Source of the DNA: Chitinophagaceae bacterium
GTDB taxonomy: Bacteria; Bacteroidota; Bacteroidia; Chitinophagales; Chitinophagaceae
Reading direction: 5' to 3'
DNA length: 11,463 bases
Assembly: GCA_003526435.1 (NCBI GenBank)
Contig: DPWF01000212.1
Location: 1-11,463 of the forward strand
Under the pieces are notes generated by a model. That model did not search any database. It was given only the letters and a program-made list of their open reading frames with translations, and was not told the DNA's origin. Each line of letters starts with the position of its first letter. Position 1 is the first letter of the stretch. Position numbers and translations under genes: made by a program. Below, in pieces: positions 1-6,848 of the stretch.

Positions 1-1740
1 ATTACCACCTGTTCCCGATGCTCCCGATGAAGCGGCTGGATTTGTGGCTGTTTTACCTCCGGAGCCCTGTTTCTGGGCTGCGGCTATTTCTTTTTCTACA
101 ATGGGTTTTACCTGCAAACCATATTTATCTTCAGGATAAATAGAGAGGAGATTATTTAATACCTCAAGTGTTTTGGTAAAATCCTTGGCTTTATCATGGT
201 AATAAGAAGCCAGGTAGTAGAACTGATAAGGCAGAATCCGCTGATTTTTGGCAGGATCTTTCTTCAGGAAATCGATGTATTGCATGATAGAAGGCACTGC
301 TGTACCTTTTGTTGTATCTGCATCGATAGCTACTGCTGACTGAACAGCAAACCTGTATCCGTAAATCTGGTCAGGGAATTTTGAAATCATTTCATTGCTC
401 AAACGAAATGCTTCATCTAATTCACCTGCTTTAATGGAGGCATCTGTAATGTAGAAATAGTCAGTAATTCCCATTTCCTTTTTAAAGCTGAGTCCTTTTT
501 TCAGCCACACTAGCTGTTTTTGAGGATTTTTTGCTTTAGCATACATATCAGAAGCCATTTTAGCATAGTTTATTCTGCTGGCTGTTAAAGTATCTACCTG
601 CATTGCTTTCTCGATAAAACCTGCAGCAACGTCTTCGCTGCCTGGGAAACGAGCATATATCTTAATGGCCAAACCATAGTATTCTGGCGTAAGAGAAGCT
701 GCATCGGCTGTTGCAAAGAATTTTTCAATAGCGTCTTTTGCTTTTAAAGAATCATTTGTTCTTTCATAGTTATACGCATAAATACCGTAGAGTTTTGGCA
801 TTTTGTCGATACCACCCACTTCTGCTTCAATCTGTTTTACTTTTTCGAGGCTTTCATTGTATTTACCTGCACGGAACAGGTAATCGGCCACAAACAGATC
901 TGTATTGGGGTCTTTGTCTGCATTGGCAACAAACTTATCAAGGTAATCTTTTGCCTTTGGTACATCCTTATCAGCATAATATTTATACAGTTCATAATAT
1001 ACCCGAGGATAAGTAGGATCTGCTGTAATGGCATTGGCAAAAAACTGATCGAACAGCTCTTTGTTATTCTGGCTCAAGTATATTTTACCAATACGATACA
1101 TTGCTCTTGCATTCTTTGGATCACGTGCAATAGCTTCCTGGTATGCTTTTACAGCTTCACCACCATTTTCACCACCCAATTTGAGGTAGCTGATACCCAT
1201 ATTGATATAGATATCCGGATTGGTTATATCAAGAGCAGCAGCCTGTTTCAGTTTTTCGATACCATAACTGGGATCACCGAGTTTGCTACCACCATCGGCA
1301 TTGGCACGACCAATGGCATTCAGGATGCCGGGATTGCCCTTACCCTTATTACGGCCTTTTGTTTCTGTTGTTGCAGTAACGGCCTGTTCAAATTTCTGTT
1401 TGGCTGAATTGATATCACCACCTTCGAGTATTTCGAGGTGACCCATACCCACCAACAACCATGCATCGCTGCCAACTTCCTGCAAACCTTTCTGGTACAC
1501 ATCTTTGGCTGCGGTAATCATTGCCTTGGTAAGTTCGCCAGCCTCGGCGGCAATGAGCGACTGACCGTACCAATAAATCGCTTGTGGATCTTTTGGATTG
1601 GCATCATAAGCCTTTTTCAAAGTTTCACGGGCGCTCTTATACTTCTCGTAGTTGAGGAATTTAATTCCCTCCGCTACCTGCGCCATCAAACACTGTACAG
1701 CAAGCAAGGCTGTTACGATCAAAGAAACGGTCTTCTTCAT
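1..1740 (-). CDS. Exported tetratricopeptide-repeat protein, C-terminus cut by left edge
   Basis: An open frame of 580 codons runs without a stop from the ATG at 1740 to the first base, so the C-terminus lies outside the window. The N-terminus (MKKTVSLIVTALLAVQCLMA) is a signal peptide, probably cut after Ala20, placing the protein in the periplasm or outer envelope. The rest is helical and rich in TPR-like pairs, for example around residues 25-60 (a YxxAxxxLxxAxxxxP pattern) and 185-225 (AVKAYQEAIARDPKNARAMY), with more degenerate repeats to about residue 560. The last visible 20 residues are rich in Gly, Ser, Ala and Thr, like a linker or flexible tail. It begins 24 nt after the PstS-like gene and is probably co-transcribed with it. 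TPR proteins bind other proteins; the partner cannot be read from the sequence. The TPR identity is firm, the role unknown. Confidence 0.9.
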   Translation of the reverse strand, partial: MKKTVSLIVTALLAVQCLMAQVAEGIKFLNYEKYKSARETLKKAYDANPKDPQAIYWYGQSLIAAEAGELTKAMITAAKDVYQKGLQEVGSDAWLLVGMGHLEILEGGDINSAKQKFEQAVTATTETKGRNKGKGNPGILNAIGRANADGGSKLGDPSYGIEKLKQAAALDITNPDIYINMGISYLKLGGENGGEAVKAYQEAIARDPKNARAMYRIGKIYLSQNNKELFDQFFANAITADPTYPRVYYELYKYYADKDVPKAKDYLDKFVANADKDPNTDLFVADYLFRAGKYNESLEKVKQIEAEVGGIDKMPKLYGIYAYNYERTNDSLKAKDAIEKFFATADAASLTPEYYGLAIKIYARFPGSEDVAAGFIEKAMQVDTLTASRINYAKMASDMYAKAKNPQKQLVWLKKGLSFKKEMGITDYFYITDASIKAGELDEAFRLSNEMISKFPDQIYGYRFAVQSAVAIDADTTKGTAVPSIMQYIDFLKKDPAKNQRILPYQFYYLASYYHDKAKDFTKTLEVLNNLLSIYPEDKYGLQVKPIVEKEIAAAQKQGSGGKTATNPAASSGASGTGGN

Positions 1741-1764
1741 TTGTCGGTTTTTATAGTTGTTGTG

Positions 1765-2691
1765 TTAATCTGCGTCTTTTATACTTCCGGATCTTTTTCC
1801 AAATCCCATTTTAGCGGGAACCAGAAACGCCCTCCGGAAAATCAACTGTCCTCTTTCCAGGCTCATGAAATTCATAAACCCTGTTCCAAGTCCGGTTGCA
1901 TTCTCTTTCAATATATAATACAATGGACGTGCCAAAGGGTACTGTCCATATGAAATAGTTGCCTGTGAGGGCTTTGCGAATATATCTTTTTCCTCACATT
2001 TAACACATTCTACCAATCCTAACCTGATTTTTTTCAGGTATTCGAGTTGAACAGGATCATAACTGTCGGAAATCCAACTGATTCCTACAAAACCCACTAC
2101 ATCTTTTCTGGAAGCTACCACATCCAGTACATTCCGGCTATTCTGTGCAGCCACAACATTAGCACCAAAAGTTTCACCTTTCAGGATACTGTCTTTCAGA
2201 TAACGTACTGTACTGGTTGCTTTATTTCCATCCATCACGGCCGTAATTTTATTCTTACCGCTCAGGATATTGCGTAGTTTGCTCAGGGTGAAGATGCTGT
2301 CGGGTGATTGCCTGTTCACAATAACGGCTACTGCATCATATGCAAGTACACCATATTGCGGGGAATAAGACAACTGATTCTCAAAGAACGATGCTTCTTC
2401 TTTCGTTAATCCACGGGCCACTATGACCATCCGGGTACTGTCTTTTTGCAAATCCCTGAAACAATCCGATTCCGGTTTATAGGAAACATTGATATTGGTT
2501 TCAGGAAAAGACGATTTATGTACCCTTATCTGTTCTTCAATGACCGGTTTAAAACTCTCATCCACACTTATATTGATCGTTCCCCTGGTTGGTGTATCCG
2601 TTTCAGCTTTTACTTTATCAGCACTGTTACAGGACAATAACCATGAGAACAGAAAAAATGATCCTATCGTATAAAAAAAACCTTTTCGCAT
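1765..2691 (-). CDS. PstS-like substrate-binding lipoprotein
   Basis: This 308-residue protein has a lipoprotein signal (hydrophobic residues 5-19, lipobox LLSC, lipidated Cys21), so it should be anchored on the periplasmic side of the envelope. From residue 37 it follows the PBP-like pattern of PstS-family proteins: GTINISVDESFKP at the first strand, a middle section with AYDAVAVIVN (about 118-126), then DGNKATSTVRYL (154-165), GFVGISWISD (200-209) and YPLARPLYYI near the C-terminal hinge (251-260). A start at 2736 would add 15 residues, overlap the upstream gene and spoil the signal peptide. The ATG at 2691 lies 1 nt after that gene's stop, which supports it. No pstC, pstA or pstB is nearby, and I do not see the usual GSGT phosphate loop, so binding of phosphate is not established. 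Related genes in Bacteroidetes often accompany TonB/ExbD systems. Confidence 0.85.
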   Translation of the reverse strand: MRKGFFYTIGSFFLFSWLLSCNSADKVKAETDTPTRGTINISVDESFKPVIEEQIRVHKSSFPETNINVSYKPESDCFRDLQKDSTRMVIVARGLTKEEASFFENQLSYSPQYGVLAYDAVAVIVNRQSPDSIFTLSKLRNILSGKNKITAVMDGNKATSTVRYLKDSILKGETFGANVVAAQNSRNVLDVVASRKDVVGFVGISWISDSYDPVQLEYLKKIRLGLVECVKCEEKDIFAKPSQATISYGQYPLARPLYYILKENATGLGTGFMNFMSLERGQLIFRRAFLVPAKMGFGKRSGSIKDAD

Positions 2692-2692
2692 T

Positions 2693-2926
2693 TTAATAAT
2701 CCCGCTTAATTCCCCTGTACAACCTGAAACCACCATACAACACCGATACCGATCCCATCAGGTATCTGAACATTGGATCTACCAGCATCAACTGTTCAAT
2801 CTTCAACGGTTCAGCCAGCAACAAAATAAAAGCCATCCCAAGAATGAAAACTGCCATTGACAGGTCATAAATCATTCTCATCATCCTGTAACTTTTCTTT
2901 TGCTTCTCTCTGAAATCCTGTTCCAT
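2693..2926 (-). CDS. Small membrane protein with two predicted helices, first gene of the operon
   Basis: This 77-residue protein has a charged N-terminus (MEQDFREKQKKSYRMMRM), a hydrophobic segment at about 18-38, a short loop containing EPLKIEQ, a second weaker hydrophobic segment at about 52-69, and a basic tail ending GFRLYRGIKRDY. It is probably an inner-membrane hairpin with both ends in the cytoplasm. It is followed after 1 nt by the PstS-like gene, so translation of the two is probably coupled, and it is the first gene of the leftward operon because the next gene upstream is divergent. From memory, proteins with the same Gly-Phe-Arg-Leu-Tyr-Arg-Gly-Ile tail occur in ExbB/ExbD/TonB clusters of Chitinophagaceae; that link is recollection, not shown here. 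No function is assigned. Confidence 0.8.
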   Translation of the reverse strand: MEQDFREKQKKSYRMMRMIYDLSMAVFILGMAFILLLAEPLKIEQLMLVDPMFRYLMGSVSVLYGGFRLYRGIKRDY

Positions 2927-3184
2927 ATGGCCTTTTTTGTACCCGGGGTGGGCAATTTAGTTAATAATTTTATTTACTCACTGAAATCAAGTGTTCATTT
3001 TACAATAAAATATTCCTGATTTAACTGTAAGATGCACCCATTTTATCTTTCCATAATATACCATGTTAAACTCACGAATAACCGTTAGCTGTTTTATAGT
3101 TTTTTTTATCATGCGTAAACCATAGAGTTCGATTATAGATTCGGGCCAACAGCTTTCTGGCAACGGAACATTATCTTTGCCGCC
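2927..3184. other. Divergent intergenic region
   Basis: About 258 nt separate the leftward PstS/TPR operon from the rightward phosphatase gene. It must hold the promoters for both. On the plus strand a good TAnnTTTG box lies just before the phosphatase start. For the leftward operon the only candidate I see is a shortened TAAATTG (minus strand, 2953-2959), which is weak. The centre is AT-rich, with poly-T and poly-A runs. I see no convincing ORF or RNA gene. Confidence 0.6.
3172..3179 (+). promoter_or_regulatory. -7 promoter box (TATCTTTG) of the phosphatase gene
   Basis: TATCTTTG is a full match to the Bacteroidetes -7 consensus TAnnTTTG. It ends only 5 nt before the ATG at 3185, so a transcript starting at the usual distance would have almost no leader. 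A clear TTTG -33 box at the expected spacing was not found; only the imperfect TTTCTGG around 3154-3160 lies near. Confidence 0.45.
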
Positions 3185-3646
3185 ATGAAAGTATTGATGG
3201 TCTGTCTGGGTAATATTTGCCGGAGCCCGCTTGCAGAAGGCATTTTACAACACAAAGTCATGCTGGCAGGGCTCAACTGGAAAATAGACAGTGCGGGCAC
3301 AGGAAATTATCATATCGGAGAACCACCGCATATACTTTCCCGGAAAGTGGCTGATTTAAATGGGATCGATATCAGCCAACAACGTTGCCGGCAATTCAGG
3401 GCATCTGATATGGTCGACTTCGACCGTATTTATGTGATGGACCATGATAATTACAATGAAGTAAAAAGGATGAGCGGGCCAATATGGGATGAAACAAAAA
3501 CCATGTTGATACTGGATGAAATGGAAGCTGCTGATAATACGGTACCCGACCCATGGTATGGCACTGAAAAAGATTACCACCATGTTTTCGGACTATTATC
3601 TGCAGCCTGTGACAGCATCATTGAAAAATACGGTTCTATTCAATAA
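3185..3646 (+). CDS. Low-molecular-weight protein tyrosine phosphatase
   Basis: The 153-residue length and all family signatures fit a cytoplasmic LMW protein tyrosine phosphatase. The active-site P-loop is at the N-terminus, CLGNICRS, with nucleophile Cys7 and phosphate-binding Arg13; Cys12 is the second loop cysteine found in many members. SAGT (36-39) and the general-acid loop DPWYG (Asp122, Pro123) are also present. These enzymes remove phosphate from tyrosine through a phospho-cysteine intermediate. In bacteria they often oppose BY-kinases of capsule or exopolysaccharide export, and some act on phospho-arginine. No kinase or polysaccharide gene is adjacent, so the substrate is open. The ATG at 3185 is fixed by the P-loop, which needs only a few residues before it. 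The gene ends 18 nt before the palindrome that precedes hisS. Confidence 0.95.
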   Translation: MKVLMVCLGNICRSPLAEGILQHKVMLAGLNWKIDSAGTGNYHIGEPPHILSRKVADLNGIDISQQRCRQFRASDMVDFDRIYVMDHDNYNEVKRMSGPIWDETKTMLILDEMEAADNTVPDPWYGTEKDYHHVFGLLSAACDSIIEKYGSIQ

Positions 3647-3664
3647 ACCAACTCCGCGTATAAT

Positions 3665-3740
3665 AACCTCTGTTACCTCATGTTCTTTGCGGTAAATATG
3701 CAACTTTGTTCACCGCAGAGAACATGAGACAACGGAGGTT
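3665..3740. repeat. Large imperfect palindrome upstream of hisS
   Basis: Arms of 29 nt at 3665-3693 and 3712-3740 match in 25 of 29 positions as an inverted repeat, with an 18-nt AT-rich loop. All four mismatches are transitions, so in RNA they would give G-U or A-C pairs instead of gaps. The CTCATGTTCT core and GCGGT end resemble dispersed intergenic palindromes I recall from Bacteroidetes genomes, but copy number cannot be judged here. It lies after the phosphatase stop and could fold in that mRNA as a terminator-like hairpin, although no T-run follows. A TTG-initiated N-terminal extension of hisS would be translated from the right arm and is not believable. Confidence 0.8.
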
Positions 3741-3771
3741 ACGCAGAGGAGATAACATATTATATAAGATT

Positions 3772-5142
3772 ATGAGCAAACCAGGTTTACCACAAGGAAC
3801 AAGAGATTTCAGCGCAGCAGTGGTGCGCAAACGCAATTACATTTTCCAGACCATCCGTTCTGTATTTGAATTATACGGTTTTCAGCCACTGGAAACACCT
3901 GCGATGGAAAACCTGGATACACTCATGGGTAAATATGGGGAAGAAGGTGATAAACTGATTTTTAAAATACTCAATAACGGCCTCGATAACCCGGCCAAAC
4001 AAGAACAGATAAGAGCCGACTTTGAAAAAATACTGGAGGGAAAAAATAACAAGGGTATTACTGAAAGAGCACTTCGTTACGATCTTACCATTCCTTTTGC
4101 CCGTTATGTGGCCATGAATTATGGTCAGTTAACCATGCCTTTTAAAAGATACCAGTTACAACCGGTATGGCGCGCCGATCGTCCGCAAAAAGGTCGTTAC
4201 CGCGAATTTTATCAATGTGATGCCGATGTAGTAGGAAGCAACAGCCTGCTGAATGAAGTTGAACTGACACATATTTACGCATCTGTTTTTGAACAACTGA
4301 ATGTGCCTGTTGAAATCAGAATCAATAGCCGCAAAATATTGGCTGCACTTGCCGAAGTATGTGGTGGCGCCGATAAAATGATTGACATCACTGTTGCCAT
4401 CGACAAACTGGACAAAATCGGTATCGATAAAGTAAAAGAAGAACTGACGCAGCGTGGGTTGAACAATGATCAGGTGGCAGTTATTGAAAAATATTTATCC
4501 ATCAGCGGGAGCAATGAAGAAAAGATTGCTCAACTCTCCACATTGATCGGCCATACAGAATCCGGTAAAAAAGGACTGGAAGAAATACAATACGTATTAT
4601 CAAACTGTCAGCTAGAAAACAACAAGAACCAACTGGTAGCCGATTTCACCCTTGCGCGTGGTCTCAACTATTACACAGGTATCATCTATGAAGTGAAAGC
4701 ATTGAGTGTACAGATGGGTAGTATTGGTGGCGGTGGCCGCTATGATGACCTCACCGGTTTATTTGGTGTACCCAATGTACCCGGCGTAGGTATTAGTTTT
4801 GGCGTAGATCGTATTTATGATGTAATGGAAGAACTACAGGTCTTCCCCGATACGGTACAAATCAGTACCAAGGTATTATTCTTCAACCTCGGAGACGCAG
4901 AAAGTAAAACCGCTTTTCGTTTATTACAGGAACTCAGAAAAAATAATATTGCTGCTGAACTGTTTCATGAACTGAGCAAGTTTGACAAACAGTTCAAATA
5001 CGCCGAAAAGAAAAATATCCCCTATGCAGTCATCATCGGTTCCAAAGAACTGGAACAGGGCACCTGCATTGTTAAAGACCTTACAAAAGGATCACAGGAA
5101 GAAATACAGCAGTCAGCACTTATAGCAGCTATGAGAGGGTAG
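3772..5142 (+). CDS. hisS: Histidyl-tRNA synthetase
   Basis: This is a 456-residue class II aminoacyl-tRNA synthetase that joins histidine to tRNA-His in the cytoplasm using ATP. It opens with KPGLPQGTRDF, typical of HisRS. Motif 2 is WRADRPQKGRYREF (133-146) with the ATP-contacting Arg134. The HisRS-specific histidine A motif is ARGLNYYTG (295-303). GGGGRYDDL (from 319) and the motif 3 region GVGISFGVDR (Arg347) follow. The last 100 or so residues form the anticodon-binding domain. The frame stays open upstream to a TTG at 3706, but those 22 residues come from a palindromic repeat, and the family's N-terminus matches the ATG at 3772. No Shine-Dalgarno is evident. The stop codon TAG abuts a second palindrome. 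All key residues are present, so it should be active. Confidence 0.97.
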   Translation: MSKPGLPQGTRDFSAAVVRKRNYIFQTIRSVFELYGFQPLETPAMENLDTLMGKYGEEGDKLIFKILNNGLDNPAKQEQIRADFEKILEGKNNKGITERALRYDLTIPFARYVAMNYGQLTMPFKRYQLQPVWRADRPQKGRYREFYQCDADVVGSNSLLNEVELTHIYASVFEQLNVPVEIRINSRKILAALAEVCGGADKMIDITVAIDKLDKIGIDKVKEELTQRGLNNDQVAVIEKYLSISGSNEEKIAQLSTLIGHTESGKKGLEEIQYVLSNCQLENNKNQLVADFTLARGLNYYTGIIYEVKALSVQMGSIGGGGRYDDLTGLFGVPNVPGVGISFGVDRIYDVMEELQVFPDTVQISTKVLFFNLGDAESKTAFRLLQELRKNNIAAELFHELSKFDKQFKYAEKKNIPYAVIIGSKELEQGTCIVKDLTKGSQEEIQQSALIAAMRG

Positions 5143-5146
5143 TTGA

Positions 5147-5195
5147 TAGTCGATAGTCTATAGTTTATGGTCCATGGACTATAGACTATGGACTA
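5147..5195. repeat. Palindrome directly after the hisS stop codon
   Basis: Arms of 17 nt at 5147-5163 and 5179-5195 are inverted copies with one mismatch, around a 15-nt loop that itself contains the small palindrome TCCATGGA. The sequence is built from near-repeated units of the type TAGTC(C/G)ATAG or ATGGAC, which also makes short direct repeats. It begins 4 nt after the hisS stop. It is followed by CCCCCTCTTATT, not a clean T-run, so it could help end hisS transcription or protect its 3' end, but it looks more like a dispersed intergenic palindrome. It is unrelated in sequence to the palindrome upstream of hisS. Confidence 0.8.
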
Positions 5196-5329
5196 CCCCC
5201 TCTTATTCTGGCACAATATTGGCATATCATAGCAAAATAACGTTATGAAATGAGCCATAACAAAGGTTGATACCAACTGAAATGTTTATTGGCGAATTCC
5301 ATGTGACCAAAATCAATAAAAAACCACAC

Positions 5330-5830
5330 ATGAAACAGCCGATATGGATACTAGCTGCCTGCACGCTGCTCATAATGAGTTGTGGAAGAAAAACAGTACC
5401 TGCAAAAACAACCGACATACGAACAACCAACTCTCCTGCTGTCAAAGCACCGGAGCATAAAAATGTAACTGTAACACCTGTTCCTGTTAACGAGGAGAAA
5501 GGGAAAACCGACACAAAGAAAGAAATAAAAGAAGAGTTATTGCCGATGGTTGTAATTGATGGGATGGGAAATATCATCACCCCAAAAGAAAAGCTGCCGG
5601 AAGAAATTGCGGCTAAAGCAGATTACAGGATACTCAGTCGGGCTTTTACTCCCAACCAGCGTACCAATCTGGTGTACCGCTATAAAATAGTTCCCCCACG
5701 CATTCTATTTGTGCCCGAGAGTTATATAAAAACAACCTCCAGGGGCAAATATGTGGTATACAGAAAAAAATTCTGGTATTGGCAAAAAGAAGATGGATTG
5801 TTTTACCTCGATGAAACTTACTATAAATAA
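5330..5830 (+). CDS. Small lipoprotein of unknown function
   Basis: This 166-residue protein has a lipoprotein signal: hydrophobic residues 5-16 and a LIMSC lipobox with Cys18. After lipidation there is a low-complexity stretch rich in Lys, Thr, Pro and Glu (about 20-70), which probably works as a linker. A compact C-terminal part (about 72-166) follows, rich in Tyr, Trp, Lys and Arg, with PMVVIDG, NLVYRYKIVPPRILFVPE and KKFWYWQKEDGLFYLDE. I do not recognise the family. The open frame extends back to a TTG at 5267 and an in-frame ATG at 5282, but only the ATG at 5330 puts the hydrophobic segment at the N-terminus. No promoter box is clear in front of it. A strong hairpin terminator overlaps its stop codon. 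Confidence 0.8.
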   Translation: MKQPIWILAACTLLIMSCGRKTVPAKTTDIRTTNSPAVKAPEHKNVTVTPVPVNEEKGKTDTKKEIKEELLPMVVIDGMGNIITPKEKLPEEIAAKADYRILSRAFTPNQRTNLVYRYKIVPPRILFVPESYIKTTSRGKYVVYRKKFWYWQKEDGLFYLDETYYK

Positions 5831-5856
5831 GAAAGGGCCAATGGCCCTTTCTTATT
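5826..5856. terminator. Bidirectional intrinsic terminator
   Basis: Perfect 14-bp inverted arms (5826-5839 and 5843-5856) enclose a 3-nt loop, AAT. The stem top is GGGCC/GGCCC and the base is AT-rich, giving a T-rich tail in both directions. It overlaps the TAA of the plus-strand lipoprotein and lies about 20 nt after the stop of the convergent minus-strand gene, so it can end transcripts from both sides. Confidence 0.9.
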
Positions 5857-5875
5857 TATCATTGATAACACCAGA

Positions 5876-6268
5876 TTACTTCCGTTGAAAAAATAATTGT
5901 CGTTTCAGCAGTATCGCAGATGCACGGTCAAATGCAATGCCGTCCGATTTTGTACCTTCCAACACATAACCACCCGCATTGATATTTACACCAATCACTT
6001 TTTTATTGGCATCTCTTTTAAACTGAGCGGTTCCATCATAGGCTGTGATAGAAAACTGGTCCTCACCTGTTTTAACGAGTGTTGAATTACCAACACTGGA
6101 GCCCATTACAAGACCTTCTCCTTCCATACTCACTGTTACTTCAGTAACAATACTTCCATCAGGGAATTTGTATTTGCCTACAAAATCATTCAGAGTGCTG
6201 TCTTTGGTTTGTGCTTGTGCAAAAGTAACAACGCCCAGCAAGAGGCAAAACATCATCAATTTTTTCAT
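5876..6268 (-). CDS. Exported small protein with a DUF3471-like domain
   Basis: This 130-residue protein starts with a clear signal peptide (MKKLMMFCLLLGVVTFAQA, cut before Gln20), giving a mature periplasmic or secreted protein of 111 residues. The mature part resembles the small beta-rich DUF3471 domain often found behind beta-lactamase-like serine hydrolases. It opens with DFVGKYKFPDGS (28-39), has a central stretch of alternating hydrophobic residues, then QFKRDANKKVIGVNIN (around 82-97), the expected 'F.RD..GKV.G' pattern. Here the domain stands alone with no enzyme attached. Such stand-alone domains are common in Bacteroidetes and their ligand is not known. The assignment rests on pattern recognition by eye. 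A TAACTTTTG on the minus strand about 40 nt before the ATG may be a stretched -7 box. Confidence 0.8.
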   Translation of the reverse strand: MKKLMMFCLLLGVVTFAQAQTKDSTLNDFVGKYKFPDGSIVTEVTVSMEGEGLVMGSSVGNSTLVKTGEDQFSITAYDGTAQFKRDANKKVIGVNINAGGYVLEGTKSDGIAFDRASAILLKRQLFFQRK

Positions 6269-6848
6269 AAGAATCAGGTTTTAGTTGTTAGCGTAACGAT
6301 TTTAAGATGCAAAAGTTACTAAAAAAAATAAAAAAAAGTTTAAAATCTACGTTATTTATAAATGAACCAGCTAATGAAGCAATAACCAAAATTGATTATG
6401 CGCCTGCTAATCATTTTATAATACGAAAATTATCATCAAATACCAATTAACGCCTTACACCTGAACTCTCTATTACCCAGTAGCATATTTGAAAAATAAA
6501 GCCATTTATACAAAATAAATAGCATTGAAAAGAGTACTTGTAATGTCTGAAATTTATTCGCATTGGAGCATATGCTGTTTGGGCTTGACAACTTTCCGGA
6601 TATCATTACTATAAAATGAATGTATATAAGTTCTCAAAAAGAATAAAACATATCTACATGTTTCTTTTATAAAGGTTTGTGTTTGAAATCAAAAAATCAA
6701 TTTTTATTGTAGTGTAGATAAGTGATATGATCAAATCAATAATTGCTATTATCAATTTAATAACTGAAATCGGTAAATATTACTTCACATAGTTTTGCGT
6801 CTTTGCACATTACTTAGTTATAAAAAATATTATATTACTAGCATAATA
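6269..6848. other. AT-rich intergenic region between divergent genes
   Basis: About 580 nt without a supported gene. It has a poly-A/T tract around 6318-6345 near the leftward gene, a stretch of mixed AT-rich sequence, and a promoter-like box at 6790-6797 before the kinase. A short dyad ATTG-n7-CAAT lies at 6742-6756. A TTGACA at 6585-6590 resembles a sigma-70 -35 box but has no good partner. I see no tRNA, no stable RNA with a clear terminator, and no ORF with believable composition. The length is unusual here, since neighbouring gaps are below 260 nt. Confidence 0.6.
6790..6797 (+). promoter_or_regulatory. Possible -7 promoter box (TAGTTTTG) of the histidine kinase
   Basis: TAGTTTTG matches the Bacteroidetes TAnnTTTG consensus and lies about 50 nt before the ATG at 6849, leaving a leader of about 45 nt. 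No TTTG -33 box is evident at the usual spacing, so the call is tentative. Confidence 0.4.

Noticed and set aside
1438..1953. 171-codon plus-strand frame
   Set aside because: It lies antisense across the TPR gene and the end of the PstS-like gene, both of which have clear family features; its protein has no recognisable character.
2692..2736. Upstream ATG giving a 323-residue PstS-like protein
   Set aside because: It overlaps the preceding gene and puts 15 residues before the lipoprotein signal; the ATG at 2691 fits the operon spacing and the lipobox.
3706..3771. N-terminal extension of hisS from a TTG codon
   Set aside because: The 22 added residues are translated from the right arm of a palindrome, and the ATG at 3772 matches the usual HisRS N-terminus.
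6585..6616. Sigma-70-like promoter with TTGACA
   Set aside because: The -10 partner is poor at any normal spacing, and Bacteroidetes primary promoters do not use this consensus.
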